NCBI GenBank assembly: GCA_026874595.1 | Contig: CM049313.1 | Span: 59,107,159-59,171,158, forward strand | From: Sipunculus nudus | Taxonomy: Eukaryota; Annelida; Sipuncula; Golfingiida; Sipunculidae | Length of the DNA stretch: 64,000 bases | Direction of reading: 5' to 3' | Part shown: positions 24,841-35,780 of the stretch, piece by piece | Layout: every line of letters begins with the position of its first letter | Numbering within the stretch: position 1 is the stretch's first letter | Notes under the pieces: generated by a model | What the model was told of the DNA's origin: nothing | Seen by the model: only the letters and a program-made list of their open reading frames with translations | The model's database searches: none | Program-made: the position numbers and the translations under genes

Positions 24841-25954
24841 GGTGGGTTGTTATGAAACATGGTACATACCTCTCCAGTTTAAATTTGAGCTGAGACTTGC
24901 ACAGATATACATCCATCAGAGAACATATTTTGTACTTGTTACTGATACCACCTATAAACACTGTTCTTTTGGGTGAGGGCTTTTGTCAGCTTCTGTTGAT
25001 ATTCTAGTTGTTATTGCTCTTCCAATCTAACAGCACCTAAATTTTTTTCCTGGTCCATAGTAAAAAGGCCTGCTGATGACCCACAATTTGTCTTGTTTCT
25101 GTTCCACCAGTAATGACAATGACTCAGATTGACTTATTTTTCAAACTTAGGGGTTCCCATGTCCTGAAAAACTCGTGAATTTTGAAATTTTAAAATGTTT
25201 TTGTTTTGGTAGTAAATTTTTTTTAATTCACGGACAAGTCATGCAAATCATTTGACTGCTGACTAAAATTTCTCTAATCCATGCTCTTTTCTGACTAAAC
25301 TTGCAAAACTTGCTCTGAAATACCCAAAGTCATAGGTAGAAAAGTCGTGGATCTTTAGTAGGTCATGAAAAACACATTAAAATCTGATCTTCTGGACATG
25401 AGGGAACCATGAACTACAAAAATGGAATAAATATTTTGTTTTCCTAGTATCTGGAAAGCTGTAATTTTCTAGTTTACCATTTACGAGAGTGCTGTCCTTT
25501 TACTTGACAGAAAATGCTTGGAAGATAAAAAAAAATTTATAACTGACAGCTCTGAATCACTTCCCCTTTACTAAACAAACTTTTGGGAGACAGGTGCCCC
25601 CAGCACCTCATTAGTGAACATTGCCAAAGTGTGATGATATCTGTAATGTAGGTGACAAAATCCAGGTGCTAAGACCATTGCCAACATCCAATGTGACCAA
25701 CAGTTTGTAACTTGGTTCCTTTGATCAGAAGTTTAAAAATGTCATTTTAACCAATATTTCTTATGTCATTGTGAAACAGTCCACCCATTCATGCAGTCAG
25801 AAGATTTGAGAACCCCTGACTTGAAAACATGGACAGCATCACTTCCCCTGCAACCACACCCTGGTCCATTATACTCCACTGCATCCGATGATTGCAACCC
25901 CTGCCATTTTACAGGGTTGTTTTAAATGATTATTACCCCCTGCAACGTCAATCT
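24841..25954. other. Unannotated spacer
   Basis: AT-rich sequence without a recognisable gene, repeat or RNA. Short ORFs only. Confidence 0.5.
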
Positions 25955-26460
25955 GCCACCTATGAGGGCTCTAGACCTATTGAATTACAGACCTGATGGA
26001 ATTCCAATATGGCCTCCACAGCCCAATTGCTAATTTACTTTCTCGCCATAACTCAACAACAACCCACTGAAGCTTTCCCAATTCACAGGGATGATTGGTA
26101 ATAATGAGGGCTCCAGACCTTTTGAATTACAGACCTGTCAGAATTCCAATATAGCCACCACTGCCCAATTGCTGATTTTCTTTTGTGCGCAATAACCTGC
26201 TGCAGCTATCCCAAATTCACAGGGATGATTGGTACCTATGAGGGCTCCAGAACTATTAAATACAGACATGTCAGAATTCCAATATGGCCGCCACAGCCCA
26301 ATCCCTGATTTTCTTTTGTGCACGGTAACTCAAAGGCAACCTACAGCAGCTTTCCAAAATTCACAGGGATGATTTGGTACCTATGAGGGCAACAGACCTA
26401 TTGAATTTCAGACCTGTCGGAATTCAAATATGGCCATCACAGCCCAATTGTTGTTTTTTT
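25955..26460 (+). repeat. ~140-bp tandem array, four degenerate copies
   Basis: The phrase ATGAGGGCTCCAGACCTATT (variants) occurs near 25962, 26104, 26238 and 26382. Each is followed by GAATTCCAATATGGCC, CAGCCCAATTGCTGATTTTC and CACAGGGATGATTGGTA. Non-coding. Confidence 0.85.
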
Positions 26461-27069
26461 CAGCATTATAAGGCAACAACAAGGAATTTAAATTTCATAA
26501 AATGGTAGGATGCATGACTAGTAATTCTCAGAGTCACTATTGAAATTTAACTTTCTTGCATTGGAGGCATTGTGGGTGTCAGATTTTGGTTTCAACAAAC
26601 CCTAAACAGCAGAATTGTACTTTTGTGAGTCAAGAGTCTGTGCAGTGTTAGGACCCTTGAAAGCCTTGTAATGTGAATGGTGGTGTCTGCCACAAATTAA
26701 TAAATCCTTTTGGCATACAGACCACACTGACAGCCCATCAATTATCATTAACCTCTGTGAGTTAATATTTAATAAGCAGCCATCATTTATTAATCGGGCC
26801 AACTCGTTACATCTCTGTGAGGGCACACGCTGGTAATGAATTATAAATAATTTACATGGCATTACAGCACTTATGATCTAATTTTTCTTTTTTTTCACAA
26901 TAAATACATGACTTCACATAGGTTAATATTTTGTCCTCCTATGACAGAAATGTTAATGGTAGGATTATTCACTGATGAAAAATAGCTAATGAAATTATAA
27001 TGTTACTTGTGCAGTGGAGAAGTGTTACATTTTCATTTCTATATGTTTTTATTCCTTTATATTTTGGCT
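26461..27069. other. Unannotated spacer before the minisatellite
   Basis: No supported gene. The small antisense ORF at 26602-26862 has no recognisable features. Confidence 0.5.
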
Positions 27070-30000
27070 GCCTGAGTCCATACCTCTGACAGACCTGTCT
27101 GTCCTCCCTGTGTCTAAATGAGTCCTTCCATATCTGTCAATCCTCTTTGTGTTAGTGTCTGCCTGAGTCATCTTATCTCAGTCAGTCCTCCTGTCTGTCC
27201 ATCCTGTGTCTGCCTGAGTCCTCTTGTCTCAGTCAGTCCTCTTTTCTGACTGCCCTTCCTGTGTCTGCCCAGGTGCTCTGTCTCTATCAGTCCTGTGTCT
27301 GCCTGGGTGCCCTTTGTCTCTATCAGTCCTGTCTGCCCAGATGCTCTTTGTCTCTGTCAGTCCTGTGTCTGCCTGGGTGCTCTTTGTCTCTATCAGTCCT
27401 GTATCTGCCTGGGTGCCCTTTGTCTCTGTCAGTCCTGTGTCTGCTTGGTTGCTATTTGTCTATGTCAGTCCTGTGTCTGCTTTGGTGCTCTTTGTCTTTA
27501 TCAGTCCTGTCTGCCTGGGTGCTCTTTGTCTCTATCAGTCCTGTCTGCCTGGGTGCTCTTTGTCTCTATCAGTCCTGTGTCTGCCTGGGTGCCCCTAGTC
27601 TCTGTCAGTCCTGTGTCTGCCTCGCCCTTTGTCTTTATCAGTCCCGTGTCTGCCTGGGTGCTCTTTGTCTCTATCAGTCCTGTCTGCCCAGGTGCTCTTT
27701 GTTCCATCAGTCCTGTGTCTGCCTGGGTGCTCTTTGTCCCTATAAGTCCTGTCTGCCCAGGTGCTCTTTGTCTCTATCAGTCCTGTGTCTGCCTGGGTGC
27801 CCCTAGTCTCTGTCAGTCCTGTGTCTGCTTGGTTGCTATTGGTCTCTGTCAGTCCTGTGTTTGCCTTGCTCTTTGTCTTTATCAGTCTCGTGTCTGCCTG
27901 GGTGCTCTTTGTCTCTATCAGTCCAATGTCTGCCTGGGTGCTCTTTGTTTCTATCAGTCCTGTCTGCCTTGGTGCTCTTTGTCTCTATCAGTCCTGTGTC
28001 TGCCTGGGTGCTCTTTGTCTCTGCCAGCCCTGTGTCTGCCAGGGTGCTCTTTGTCTCTATCAGTCCAATGTCTGCCTGGGTGCTCTTTGTTTTCTATCAG
28101 TCCTGTCTGCCTTGGTGCTCTTTGTCTCTATCAGTTCTGTGTCTGCCTGGGTGCTCTTTGTCTCTGCCAGCCCTGTGTCTGCCAGGGTGCTCTTTGTCTC
28201 TATCAGTCCAATGTCTGCCTGGGTGCTCTTTGTTTCTATCAGTCCTGTCTGCCTTGGTGCTCTTTGTCTCTATCAGTCCTGTGTCTGCCTGGGTGCTCTT
28301 TGTCTCTGCCAGCCCTGTGTCTGCCAGGGTGCTCTTTGTCTCTATCAGTCCAATGTCTGCCTGGGTGCTCTTTGTCTTTGTCAGTCTCGTGTCTGCCTGG
28401 GTGCCCCTAGTCTCTGTCAGTCCTGTGTCTGCCTGGGTGCTCTTTGTCTCTGTCAGTCCTGTGTCTGCCTTGCTCTTTGTCTCTATCAGTCCAATGTCTG
28501 CCTGGGTGCTCTTTGTCTATATCAGTCCAATGTCTGCCTGGGTGCTCTTTGTTTCTATCAGTCCTGTCTGCCTTGGTGCTCTTTGTCTCTATCAGTCCTG
28601 TGTCTGCCTGGGTGCTCTTTGTCTCTGCCAGCCCTGTGTCTGCCTGGGTGCTCTTTGTCTCTATCAGTCCTGTCTGCCCAGATGCTCTTTGTCTCTATCA
28701 GTCCTGTGTCTGCCTGGGTGCCCCTAGTCTCTGTCAGTCCTGTGTCTGCCTGGTTGCTATTTGTCTCTATCAGTCCTGTGTCTGCCTGGGTGCCCCTAGT
28801 CTCTGTCAGTCCTGTGTCTGCCTGGGTGCCCCTAGTCTCTATCAGTCCAATGTCTGCCTGGGTGCTCTTTGTCTCTATCAGTCCAATGTCTGCCTGGGTG
28901 CTCTTTGTCTTTATCAGTCTCGTGTCTGCCTGGGTGCTCTTTGTCTCTATCAGTCCAATGTCTGCCTGGGTGCTCTTTGTTTCTATCAGTCCTGTCTGCC
29001 TTGGTGCTCTTTGTCTCTATCAGTCCTGTGTCTGCCTGGGTTCTCTTTGTCTCTGCCAGCCCTGTGTCTGCCAGGGTGCTCTTTGTCTCTATCAGTCCTG
29101 TCTGCCCAGGTGCTCTTTGTCCCTTTAAGTCCTGTCTGCCCAGGTACTCTTTGTCTCTATCAGTCCTGTGTCTGCCTGGGTGCCCCTAGTCTCTGTCAGT
29201 CCTGTGTCTGCTTGGTTGCTATTTGTCTCTGTCAGTCCTGTGTCTGCCTTGCTCTTTGTCTCTATCAGTCCAATGTCTGCCTGGGTGCTCTTTGTCTCTA
29301 TCAGTCCTGTCTGCCTTGGTGCTCTTTGTCTCTATCAGTCCTGTGTCTGCCTGGGTGCTCTTTGTCTCTATCAGTCCTGTCTGCCCAGGTGCTCTTTGCC
29401 TCTATCAGTCCTGTCTGCCTGGGTGCCCCTAGTCTCTGTCAGTCCTGTGTCTGCTTGGTTGCTATTTGTCTCTGTCAGTCCTGTGTCTGCCTTGCTCTTT
29501 GTCTTTATCAGTCTCGTGTCTGCCTGGGTGCTCTTTGTCTCTATCAGTCCTGTGTCTGCCTGGGTGCTCTTTGTCTCTGCCAGCCCTGTCCTGTGTCTGC
29601 CAGGGTGCTCTTTGTCTCTATCAGTCCAATGTCTGCCTGGGTGCTCTTTGTCTCTATCAGTCCTGTCTGCCTTGGTGCTCTTTGTCTCTATCAGTCCTGT
29701 GTCTGCCTGGGTGCTCTTTGTCTCTGCCAGCCCTGTGTCTGCCAGGGTGCTCTTTGTCTCTATCAGTCCAATGTCTGCCTGGGTGCTCTTTGTCTCTATC
29801 AGTCCTGTCTGCCTTGGTGCTCTTTGTCTCTATCAGTCCTGTGTCTGCCTGGGTGCTCTTTGTCTCTATCAGTCCTGTCTGCCCAGGTGCTCTTTGCCTC
29901 TATCAGTCCTGTGTCTGCCTGGGTGCCCCTAGTCTCTGTCAGTCCTGTGTCTGCTTGGTTGCTATTTGTCTCTGTCAGTCCTGTGTCTGCCTTGCTCTTT

Positions 30001-31494
30001 GTCTGTATCAGTCTCGTGTCTGCCTGGGTGCTCTTTGTCTCTATCAGTCCAATGTCTGCCTGGGTGCTCTTTGTCTCTGTCAGTCCTGTGACTGCCTGGG
30101 TGCCCTTTGTCTCTGTCAGTCCTGTGTCTCCTTTGGTGCTCTTTGCTCTGTCAGTTCTGTGTTTGCCTGGGTGCTCTTTGTCTCTGTCAGTTCTGTGTCT
30201 GCCTGGATGCTCTTGGTCTCTGTTAATCCTGTCTGTCTGACTGTCCTTCCTGTGTCTGCCTGGGTGCTCATTGTCCCTATCAGTCCAGTCTGCCTAGGTG
30301 CTCTGTGTTTCTATCAGTTCTGTGTCTGCCTGGGTGCTCTTTGTCTCTATCAGTCCTGTGTCTGCATGGGTGCTCTTTGTCTCTATCAGTCCTGTGTCTG
30401 CCTGGGTGCTCTTTGTCTCTATCAGTCCTGTCTGCCTAGGTACTTTTTGTATCAATCAGTCCTTTGTATGCCTGGGTGCTCTTTGTCTCTTTCAGTCCTT
30501 TGTCTGCCTATGTGCTCTTTGTCTCTATCAGTCCTGTGTCTGCCTGGGTGCTTTTTGTCTCTGCTAGCCCTGTCTGTCTAATCATCCTTCCTGTGTCTGC
30601 CCGGGTGCTCTTGTCCTTTCAGTGTCTTCCTTAGTCCTCATGTATTTCCTGTGTCTGCCTTTGTGCTGTCAGTCCTGTATGTCTGATTGTTCTTCCTGTG
30701 TCTGCCTGGGTGCTCTTTGTCCCTATCAGTCAAGTCTGCCTAGGAGCTCTGTGTTTCTATCAGTTCTGTATCTGCCTGGGTGCTCTTTGTCTCTATCAGT
30801 CCTGTGTCTGCATGGGTGCTCTTTGTCTCTGTCAGTCCTTTGTCTGCCTGGGTGCTCTTTGTCTCTATCAGTCCTGTGTCTGCCTGGGTGCTCTTTGTCT
30901 CTGCTAGCTTTGTCTGTCTAATCATCCTTCCTGTGTCTGCCCAGGTGCTCTTAATTGTCCTTTCAGTGTCTTCCTTAGTCCTCATGTATTTCCTGTGTCT
31001 GCCTTGGTGCTGTCAGTCCTGTATGTCTGATCGTTCTTCCTGTGTCTGCCTGGTTGCTCTTGTCCTTCCATTGCCTGCCTGAGTCCTCTTATCTCTGTCA
31101 GTCCTCCCTGTCTGTCCATTGAGTCCTCTTATCTGTTACTGTCCTCCCTGTCTATTTGTCCTCTTGTCTCAGTCAGTACTGTCTGTCTGTCATTCCTGTG
31201 TCTGCCTGGCCGCTCTGCTTCTATAATTTCTGTGTCTGCCAGAGTCCTCTTGTCTTGGTCATTCATTCAGTCTGTATGTCTTTTGTCTGCCGAAGTCCTC
31301 TTGTCTCTGTCAGTCCTCATTCCTGTCCTTTGTCTGCCTGAGTCCTGGTCTCTCTCAGTCCTCCCTGTCTGTCTGCCTTACAGTGTCTTTTGTCTGCTGT
31401 CTTTTGTCTCTGTCAGCTCTGTCCTGTCTGTTGGTCATTCCTGTGTCTTCCACAATTCCTGGCCTCTGTCAGTCTTCCCTTTTGTCAGTCCCTG
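27070..31494 (+). repeat. 36-bp pyrimidine-rich minisatellite (about 4.4 kb)
   Basis: The unit reads TGTCTGCCTGGGTGCTCTTT then GTCTCTATCAGTCCTG. Main unit 36 bp, with a common 34-bp variant lacking TG, plus marked variants (GCCCCTAGTCTC, GGTTGCTATT, CAGTCCAATG, CCAGCCCTG). Variants are ordered in higher-order repeats: a four-unit block of 142-143 bp is reiterated at about 28024, 28167 and 28309. Units are cleanest at about 27270-30580 and decay at both edges. Because 36 is a multiple of 3 and no unit contains a forward stop in any frame, long ORFs (up to 598 codons) arise in all three forward frames. I do not call a protein. Confidence 0.95.
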
Positions 31495-31751
31495 TTTTTA
31501 GCTTAGCTGTCTGTTAATAGGGCACAAATCATAACCGTAAGACCTAGAAACATCTTGCTTTACATCAAAAAAGGGCCTGGGTGAATCATCTTGGAAACCT
31601 GAAACTGGTTATGGTGAATTATATACTGTGACCTACGGGCAAAAAAAATATTTTGGGCAGCAAGACAGGGTACAAATTAAATCCATTAGGCCCAGAATGT
31701 GAAAAGTAACATTCAGGAGGTCACAGGCAATATCCTTGGACACATGAAATT

Positions 31752-31766
31752 AGGTCACTGTGACCT
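31752..31766. promoter_or_regulatory. Perfect IR3 nuclear-receptor palindrome AGGTCACTGTGACCT
   Basis: Exactly matches the vertebrate estrogen response element consensus AGGTCAnnnTGACCT. It sits in an F6 unit, so it is repeat-borne. Neighbouring units have one-mismatch versions at 31835-31849, 31980-31994 and 32283-32297. Whether any receptor binds here is unknown. Confidence 0.6.
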
Positions 31767-32578
31767 ATATTCTGTGAGCTACAGGAAAAAGACAAAATAT
31801 GAGGTTACGCCAAAATCTCCTTATACCTGAAACTAGGTCATAGTGACCCTATTTTCTGCAAGCTACAGGCCAAAAGCATGATTTTGAGCATATGGACAGT
31901 TGGACAGGGAACAAATTGTATCCATAAGCCCAAGAATCTTCTAACGCAACATCCCTGTAAGTTCTGGATATATGAAACTGGGTCATGTTGACCTATAATC
32001 CTCAGACAGTCTGACAGGGCACAAATGGTATTAGCTCTAGAATAAATTTACACAACATCCAAGGAGTTCCTGGGCAAATTCAATTGGAAACCTGACACTA
32101 GTTCATGGTGGCCTATATTTGGCAAGCTACAGGCCAAAAACATGATTTTAGCACTTTGTATGTCAGATGTGTGAACAAATTGTATGCAATAGACCTAGAA
32201 TAAACTGACAAAACATCTGAAGAGGTCCTAGCTAGAACTGTTCTGTTCCTAGCTGGGCCCCCTTCCTTTGGAAATAAAAATTAGGTCATGGGGACCTGAG
32301 TTACTGGCAAGAAGCATGATTTTGAGAAGTCAGATGGGGCATAAATCATATAAATTAGCCCTAGAATCTTCTATTATAATATCCAGGGAGGTCCTTGGCA
32401 AATCTTCTTGGTAACCTGAAATTAGGTCATTGTGATGCCTATTCTGTGAGCTACTGGCAAACACCATGATTCTGAGCACCCAGACAGTCAAATAGGGCAC
32501 AAACATATATTAGCCCAAGAACCATCTTTTGTGAAATCCTTGGAGCTTCTTATCAAGTCTTCTTTGAATCCTGAAATT

Positions 32579-32593
32579 AGGTCACAGTGACCT
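32579..32593. promoter_or_regulatory. Perfect IR3 nuclear-receptor palindrome AGGTCACAGTGACCT
   Basis: A second exact match to AGGTCAnnnTGACCT, in a different F6 unit about 830 bp from the first. Confidence 0.6.
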
Positions 32594-33002
32594 GTTTTCT
32601 GTGAGCTATAGGAAAAACCATGATTTTAATATTGTGAAAGTCAGAAGGGCACAAATTGTAACCAGAACCAGAACCTTCTTACTAAAAATTCAAGGTCTTT
32701 GGCAAATCTTTGAGGTCCCTGATATTAGCTTTTGGTTCCCTATATTCTGTGAGCTAAGAGTGGAAAACCTAATATAAGCACCCAAAAAATCAGACGTGGT
32801 CATAATCTTAAATGATTGACCCTAAAAGTGATTTTAATGTGTTCTTTGGCAACGAAAATAAGGTCACTGTGACTATATTCTGCTGTTGATGATATTGACT
32901 TTACGTATATGGGGTGTCCTACTGACGGATTCTGGTGGGCGTGGTAGGTGCTGTTGGGCCAGTAGACGCATGAACAGGATTCCATGTTTTTGCCTGTAGA
33001 TG

Positions 33003-33655
33003 TTGTTGTTATTAGTACTATCTGTCTGTCAGTTCTGTCTGTGTTGTGGTACCATGTGTCAGTCTACCCGTCTGTCCCTTTTTGTTCATACTGTCTGTCT
33101 ATCCTGTCTGTCCTTCCTGTGTCTGCCCGAGTGTTTGTCTCTGTCAGTCTTCCTGTCTGTCTTTCCTCCTGTCTGTTGTCTACCCAAGTCCTCTTGTCCG
33201 TGACAGTTCTCTCTGTCTGCCAAAGTCTTTTGCCTGCCCATGTCCTCTTTCCCTCTATCAGTCCTCCTGTCTGTTTGGACTGTATTTTTATATGGCCGAG
33301 TCATCTCAGGGTCTCCGCAAGTCTTCCTGTCTGTCCTTCCTGTGTTTGGAGGCATTCCCTGTGTCTCTCATGAGTGCTCGTTACAGTCATTCCTCCTGTC
33401 TGTCTGTCAGTTCCTGTTTTTGTCAGTCCCTATGTCAGTCTGTCAGCCCTCCTGGCTTTGCCTGTTTTACAGTACAGTCTGTCTGTATGTGTTTGTCAGT
33501 AGTGATGTGTTGTCTGTTATTACTGTACTACTCTGTCTCACCATGGCAGTCCCACTATCTGTCAGTCTTGTCTGTGTCCGTCTGTCAGATTCATTGTCTG
33601 TGAGTCCTAGTGTGTGTCAGTTTGTGTTTATTGGTGATCTTTTACCCTGGTTTCT
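33003..33655 (+). repeat. Degenerate continuation of the TGTCTG/CAGTC minisatellite
   Basis: The same TGTCTGTC, CAGTCCT, TGTCTGCC vocabulary as 27.07-31.49 kb, but units are diverged and irregular. It is the worn far edge of the array, separated from it by F6 and about 100 bp of other sequence. Confidence 0.75.
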
Positions 33656-33860
33656 GACCATAGAACCTTCCGATGGGAGAGGACAGATCATTACATTTGA
33701 CCTGGAAAGTTCTTGCTTTAAATCCAGTCAGGACTTTGTAAATCTTGTGAACAAAAATTAGGTCAAAGTGGCTTCATTCTGTGAGCTATAAGGTGATAAC
33801 AGGCCCTCAATCAATTGTAAATCCTGCAGACTGGAATCTTCCTCACAAGATCCCACAATT
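33656..33860 (+). repeat. Isolated F6-like unit
   Basis: Contains AATTAGGTCAAAGTGGCTT, ATTCTGTGAGCTATAAGG and GGAATCTTCCTCACAAGATC in the F6 order, but on the other side of the degenerate minisatellite. Confidence 0.6.
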
Positions 33861-33983
33861 AAAATAAATTTCATTTCTGCATAACCTTGGCAGCATGTAT
33901 TCCCTTGAAACTTGTTTGTGTTGATCTTGGTAAGCTTTACAGATTACTACAGGCTGGTGGGGCTACATTTTTAGACTGACATG

Positions 33984-34444
33984 TTTTTAGGGAATCTGTG
34001 AGTACATTAACCCATACTATCTCAAAAATGGCAGGAGCTTGCATCGCTGAATTTATGCAAAACTTTGTCATCTAAAGTCATCAGTGTATACAAAACTTGT
34101 GGTGCCACCTTCAATTGTTTAGGGGTTCATGCATATGTGCACATACCTCGAAGAGTGGTTAGAAGTATCTGCCTGAAATATTGCATACCCATACATCTTC
34201 AGTGGCTTTCTCATACACAAGAACAGTGATGCCATATACAATCATTTTTGTGTTGTGAACATCAATGCAAGTATTTCAAGGGTGACGACAGTGTTATTGG
34301 TGCTTATACTCAGGTTCAAAATGTTAGTACTTGCATTGTACATATACAGGTCACACACAAACTTCATAAGTAATGGTCAAGCAAATTATCATGGAAGCAT
34401 TATACCTGATGCACAGGTTTGCATTAAGCCTGTTGGCCTTGTTT
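33984..34444 (+). repeat. F4 repeat, short internally deleted copy
   Basis: Begins TTTTTAGGGAATCTGTGAGT and ends with GCACAGGTTTGCATTAAGCC then TGTTGGCCTTGTTTA, matching the two ends of the long F4 copy at 49711-52590. Confidence 0.65.
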
Positions 34445-34502
34445 AGGACTTGCTTTGTACGTCTCACACATGTACTTTGAAAAGTAATCAAGTACTTTTC
34501 AA

Positions 34503-35780
34503 ACTAGATATTTCTTGGCACCGCAGGTGCACCCCAGACAATTAACCCCCCCCCCCCCCTTTTTAAGACTAGGCTCCCCATCTTCAACAACAATTAATAT
34601 CAGACCACTCTCATTGAAAAAGTCACTCTCATAGAAAAGGTCATGACCCCAATTTTAATATACATCATCCCCTAATCCATGTCTATGTATATGCATAATT
34701 TGAAAGAAATTTGTCCATTAGTTTTTGACTTATAATGCTCACAGTACTGTAAAGTAGAAATGATGGGGTATTAAACGGCACGAAAACAAGTAAAAGAATA
34801 ACAGGTGGCACTACCAGTTTCCAGTGCATGACAACACTATCCAAGATCTTCGGTCAATTTGATTTTTGGACCAATCCATGCCTCCCTTGTCGAGATATTA
34901 ATGATTTTGTGTAATTTTACCATATATAGCAATATTCAAGATCAAGGCCACTCTCATAGGAAAGATCATGACCCCAATTTATATATACATCATCCCATAA
35001 CCCATGCCTATGTATATGCATAATATGAAAGAAATCTGTCGATCAGTTTTTGACTTATATTATGCTCACAGTACTGTTAAGTAGCAATGATGGGGGTATT
35101 AAACAGCATGAAAAAAGTAAAAGAATAACAGGTGGTGCCACCAGTTTCTGGTACATGACAATACTATCCATAATCTCTGATCAAGTTGATTTTTGGACCA
35201 ATCCATGCAGCCTTTATTGAGATATTAATGATTTTGTGTAATTTTCACCATATATGGCAATATTCAAGGTCAAGGCCACTCTCATAGGAAATGTCATGAC
35301 CCCAATTTATATATACATCATCCCATAACCCATGTCTATGTATATGCATAATATGAAAGTAATCTGTCTATTTTTTTATTTGTAATGCTCACAGTGCTGT
35401 TAAGTGGCAACCATGGGGGTATTAAACGGCCCGAAAACAAGTAAAAGAATAACAGGTGGCGCCACCAGTTTCCGGTAAACGACAACCCTATCCATGATCT
35501 TTGATCAACTTGATTTTGGGATCAATCCATGCGAGATTTCTTGAGATATTTAAGAATTTGTGTGATTTTCCCGGAAATTGGACCTATTCAAGGTCAAGGA
35601 CACTCCTAGTAATGGTCATGACCTCATTTTTAATAGGTGTCGTCCTCTCACCCATATCTATACATATATCAAGTTTTGTAAAGATCCGTGAAATATTTTT
35701 TGAGACGAGATTTATATGCGGATGCGGCGGCGGGACCGGTATGAAAACAGTATCCCCCGACTTTGTATGGGGATACAATA
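34503..35780 (+). repeat. F3 repeat, copy 1
   Basis: Starts ACTAGATATTTCTTGGCACC and has a C14 run (34546-34559). Diverged ~320-bp units follow, each with a TCAAGGTCA-type half-site, CATCATCCCATAACCCATG, GGTATTAAACGGC and a GGTGGCGCCACC-type palindrome (exact at 35455-35466). It ends in a CGG-rich stretch then GGATACAATA. F4-tail sequence follows directly. Non-coding; a 97-codon ORF at 35501-35794 is repeat sequence. Confidence 0.8.

Larger units (their letters stand above)
31495..32900 (+). repeat. F6 repeat: degenerate ~85-185 bp tandem units with IR3 palindromes
   Basis: Starts TTTTTAGCTTAGCTGTC and carries ACCGTAAGACCTAG (31534-31547), a phrase also in the F1 head (18203-18216). About ten units follow. 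Each runs: CCTGAAATTAGGTCA with an inverted TGACCT, TATATTCTGTGAGCTACAGG, a CATGATTTTGAGCAC-like stretch, GGGCACAAATTGTA, and CCTTGGCAAATCTTCTTGG. Non-coding. Confidence 0.85.

Noticed and set aside
27270-30580. CRISPR-like array (36-bp repeats)
   Set aside because: Repeats are directly adjacent with no unique spacers, in a eukaryotic intron-containing context. It is a minisatellite.
27224-31501. Very long Cys/Leu/Ser-rich ORFs (up to 598 codons) as genes
   Set aside because: They are open in all three forward frames because the 36-bp unit lacks stops. There are no splice signals, start context or frame preference.
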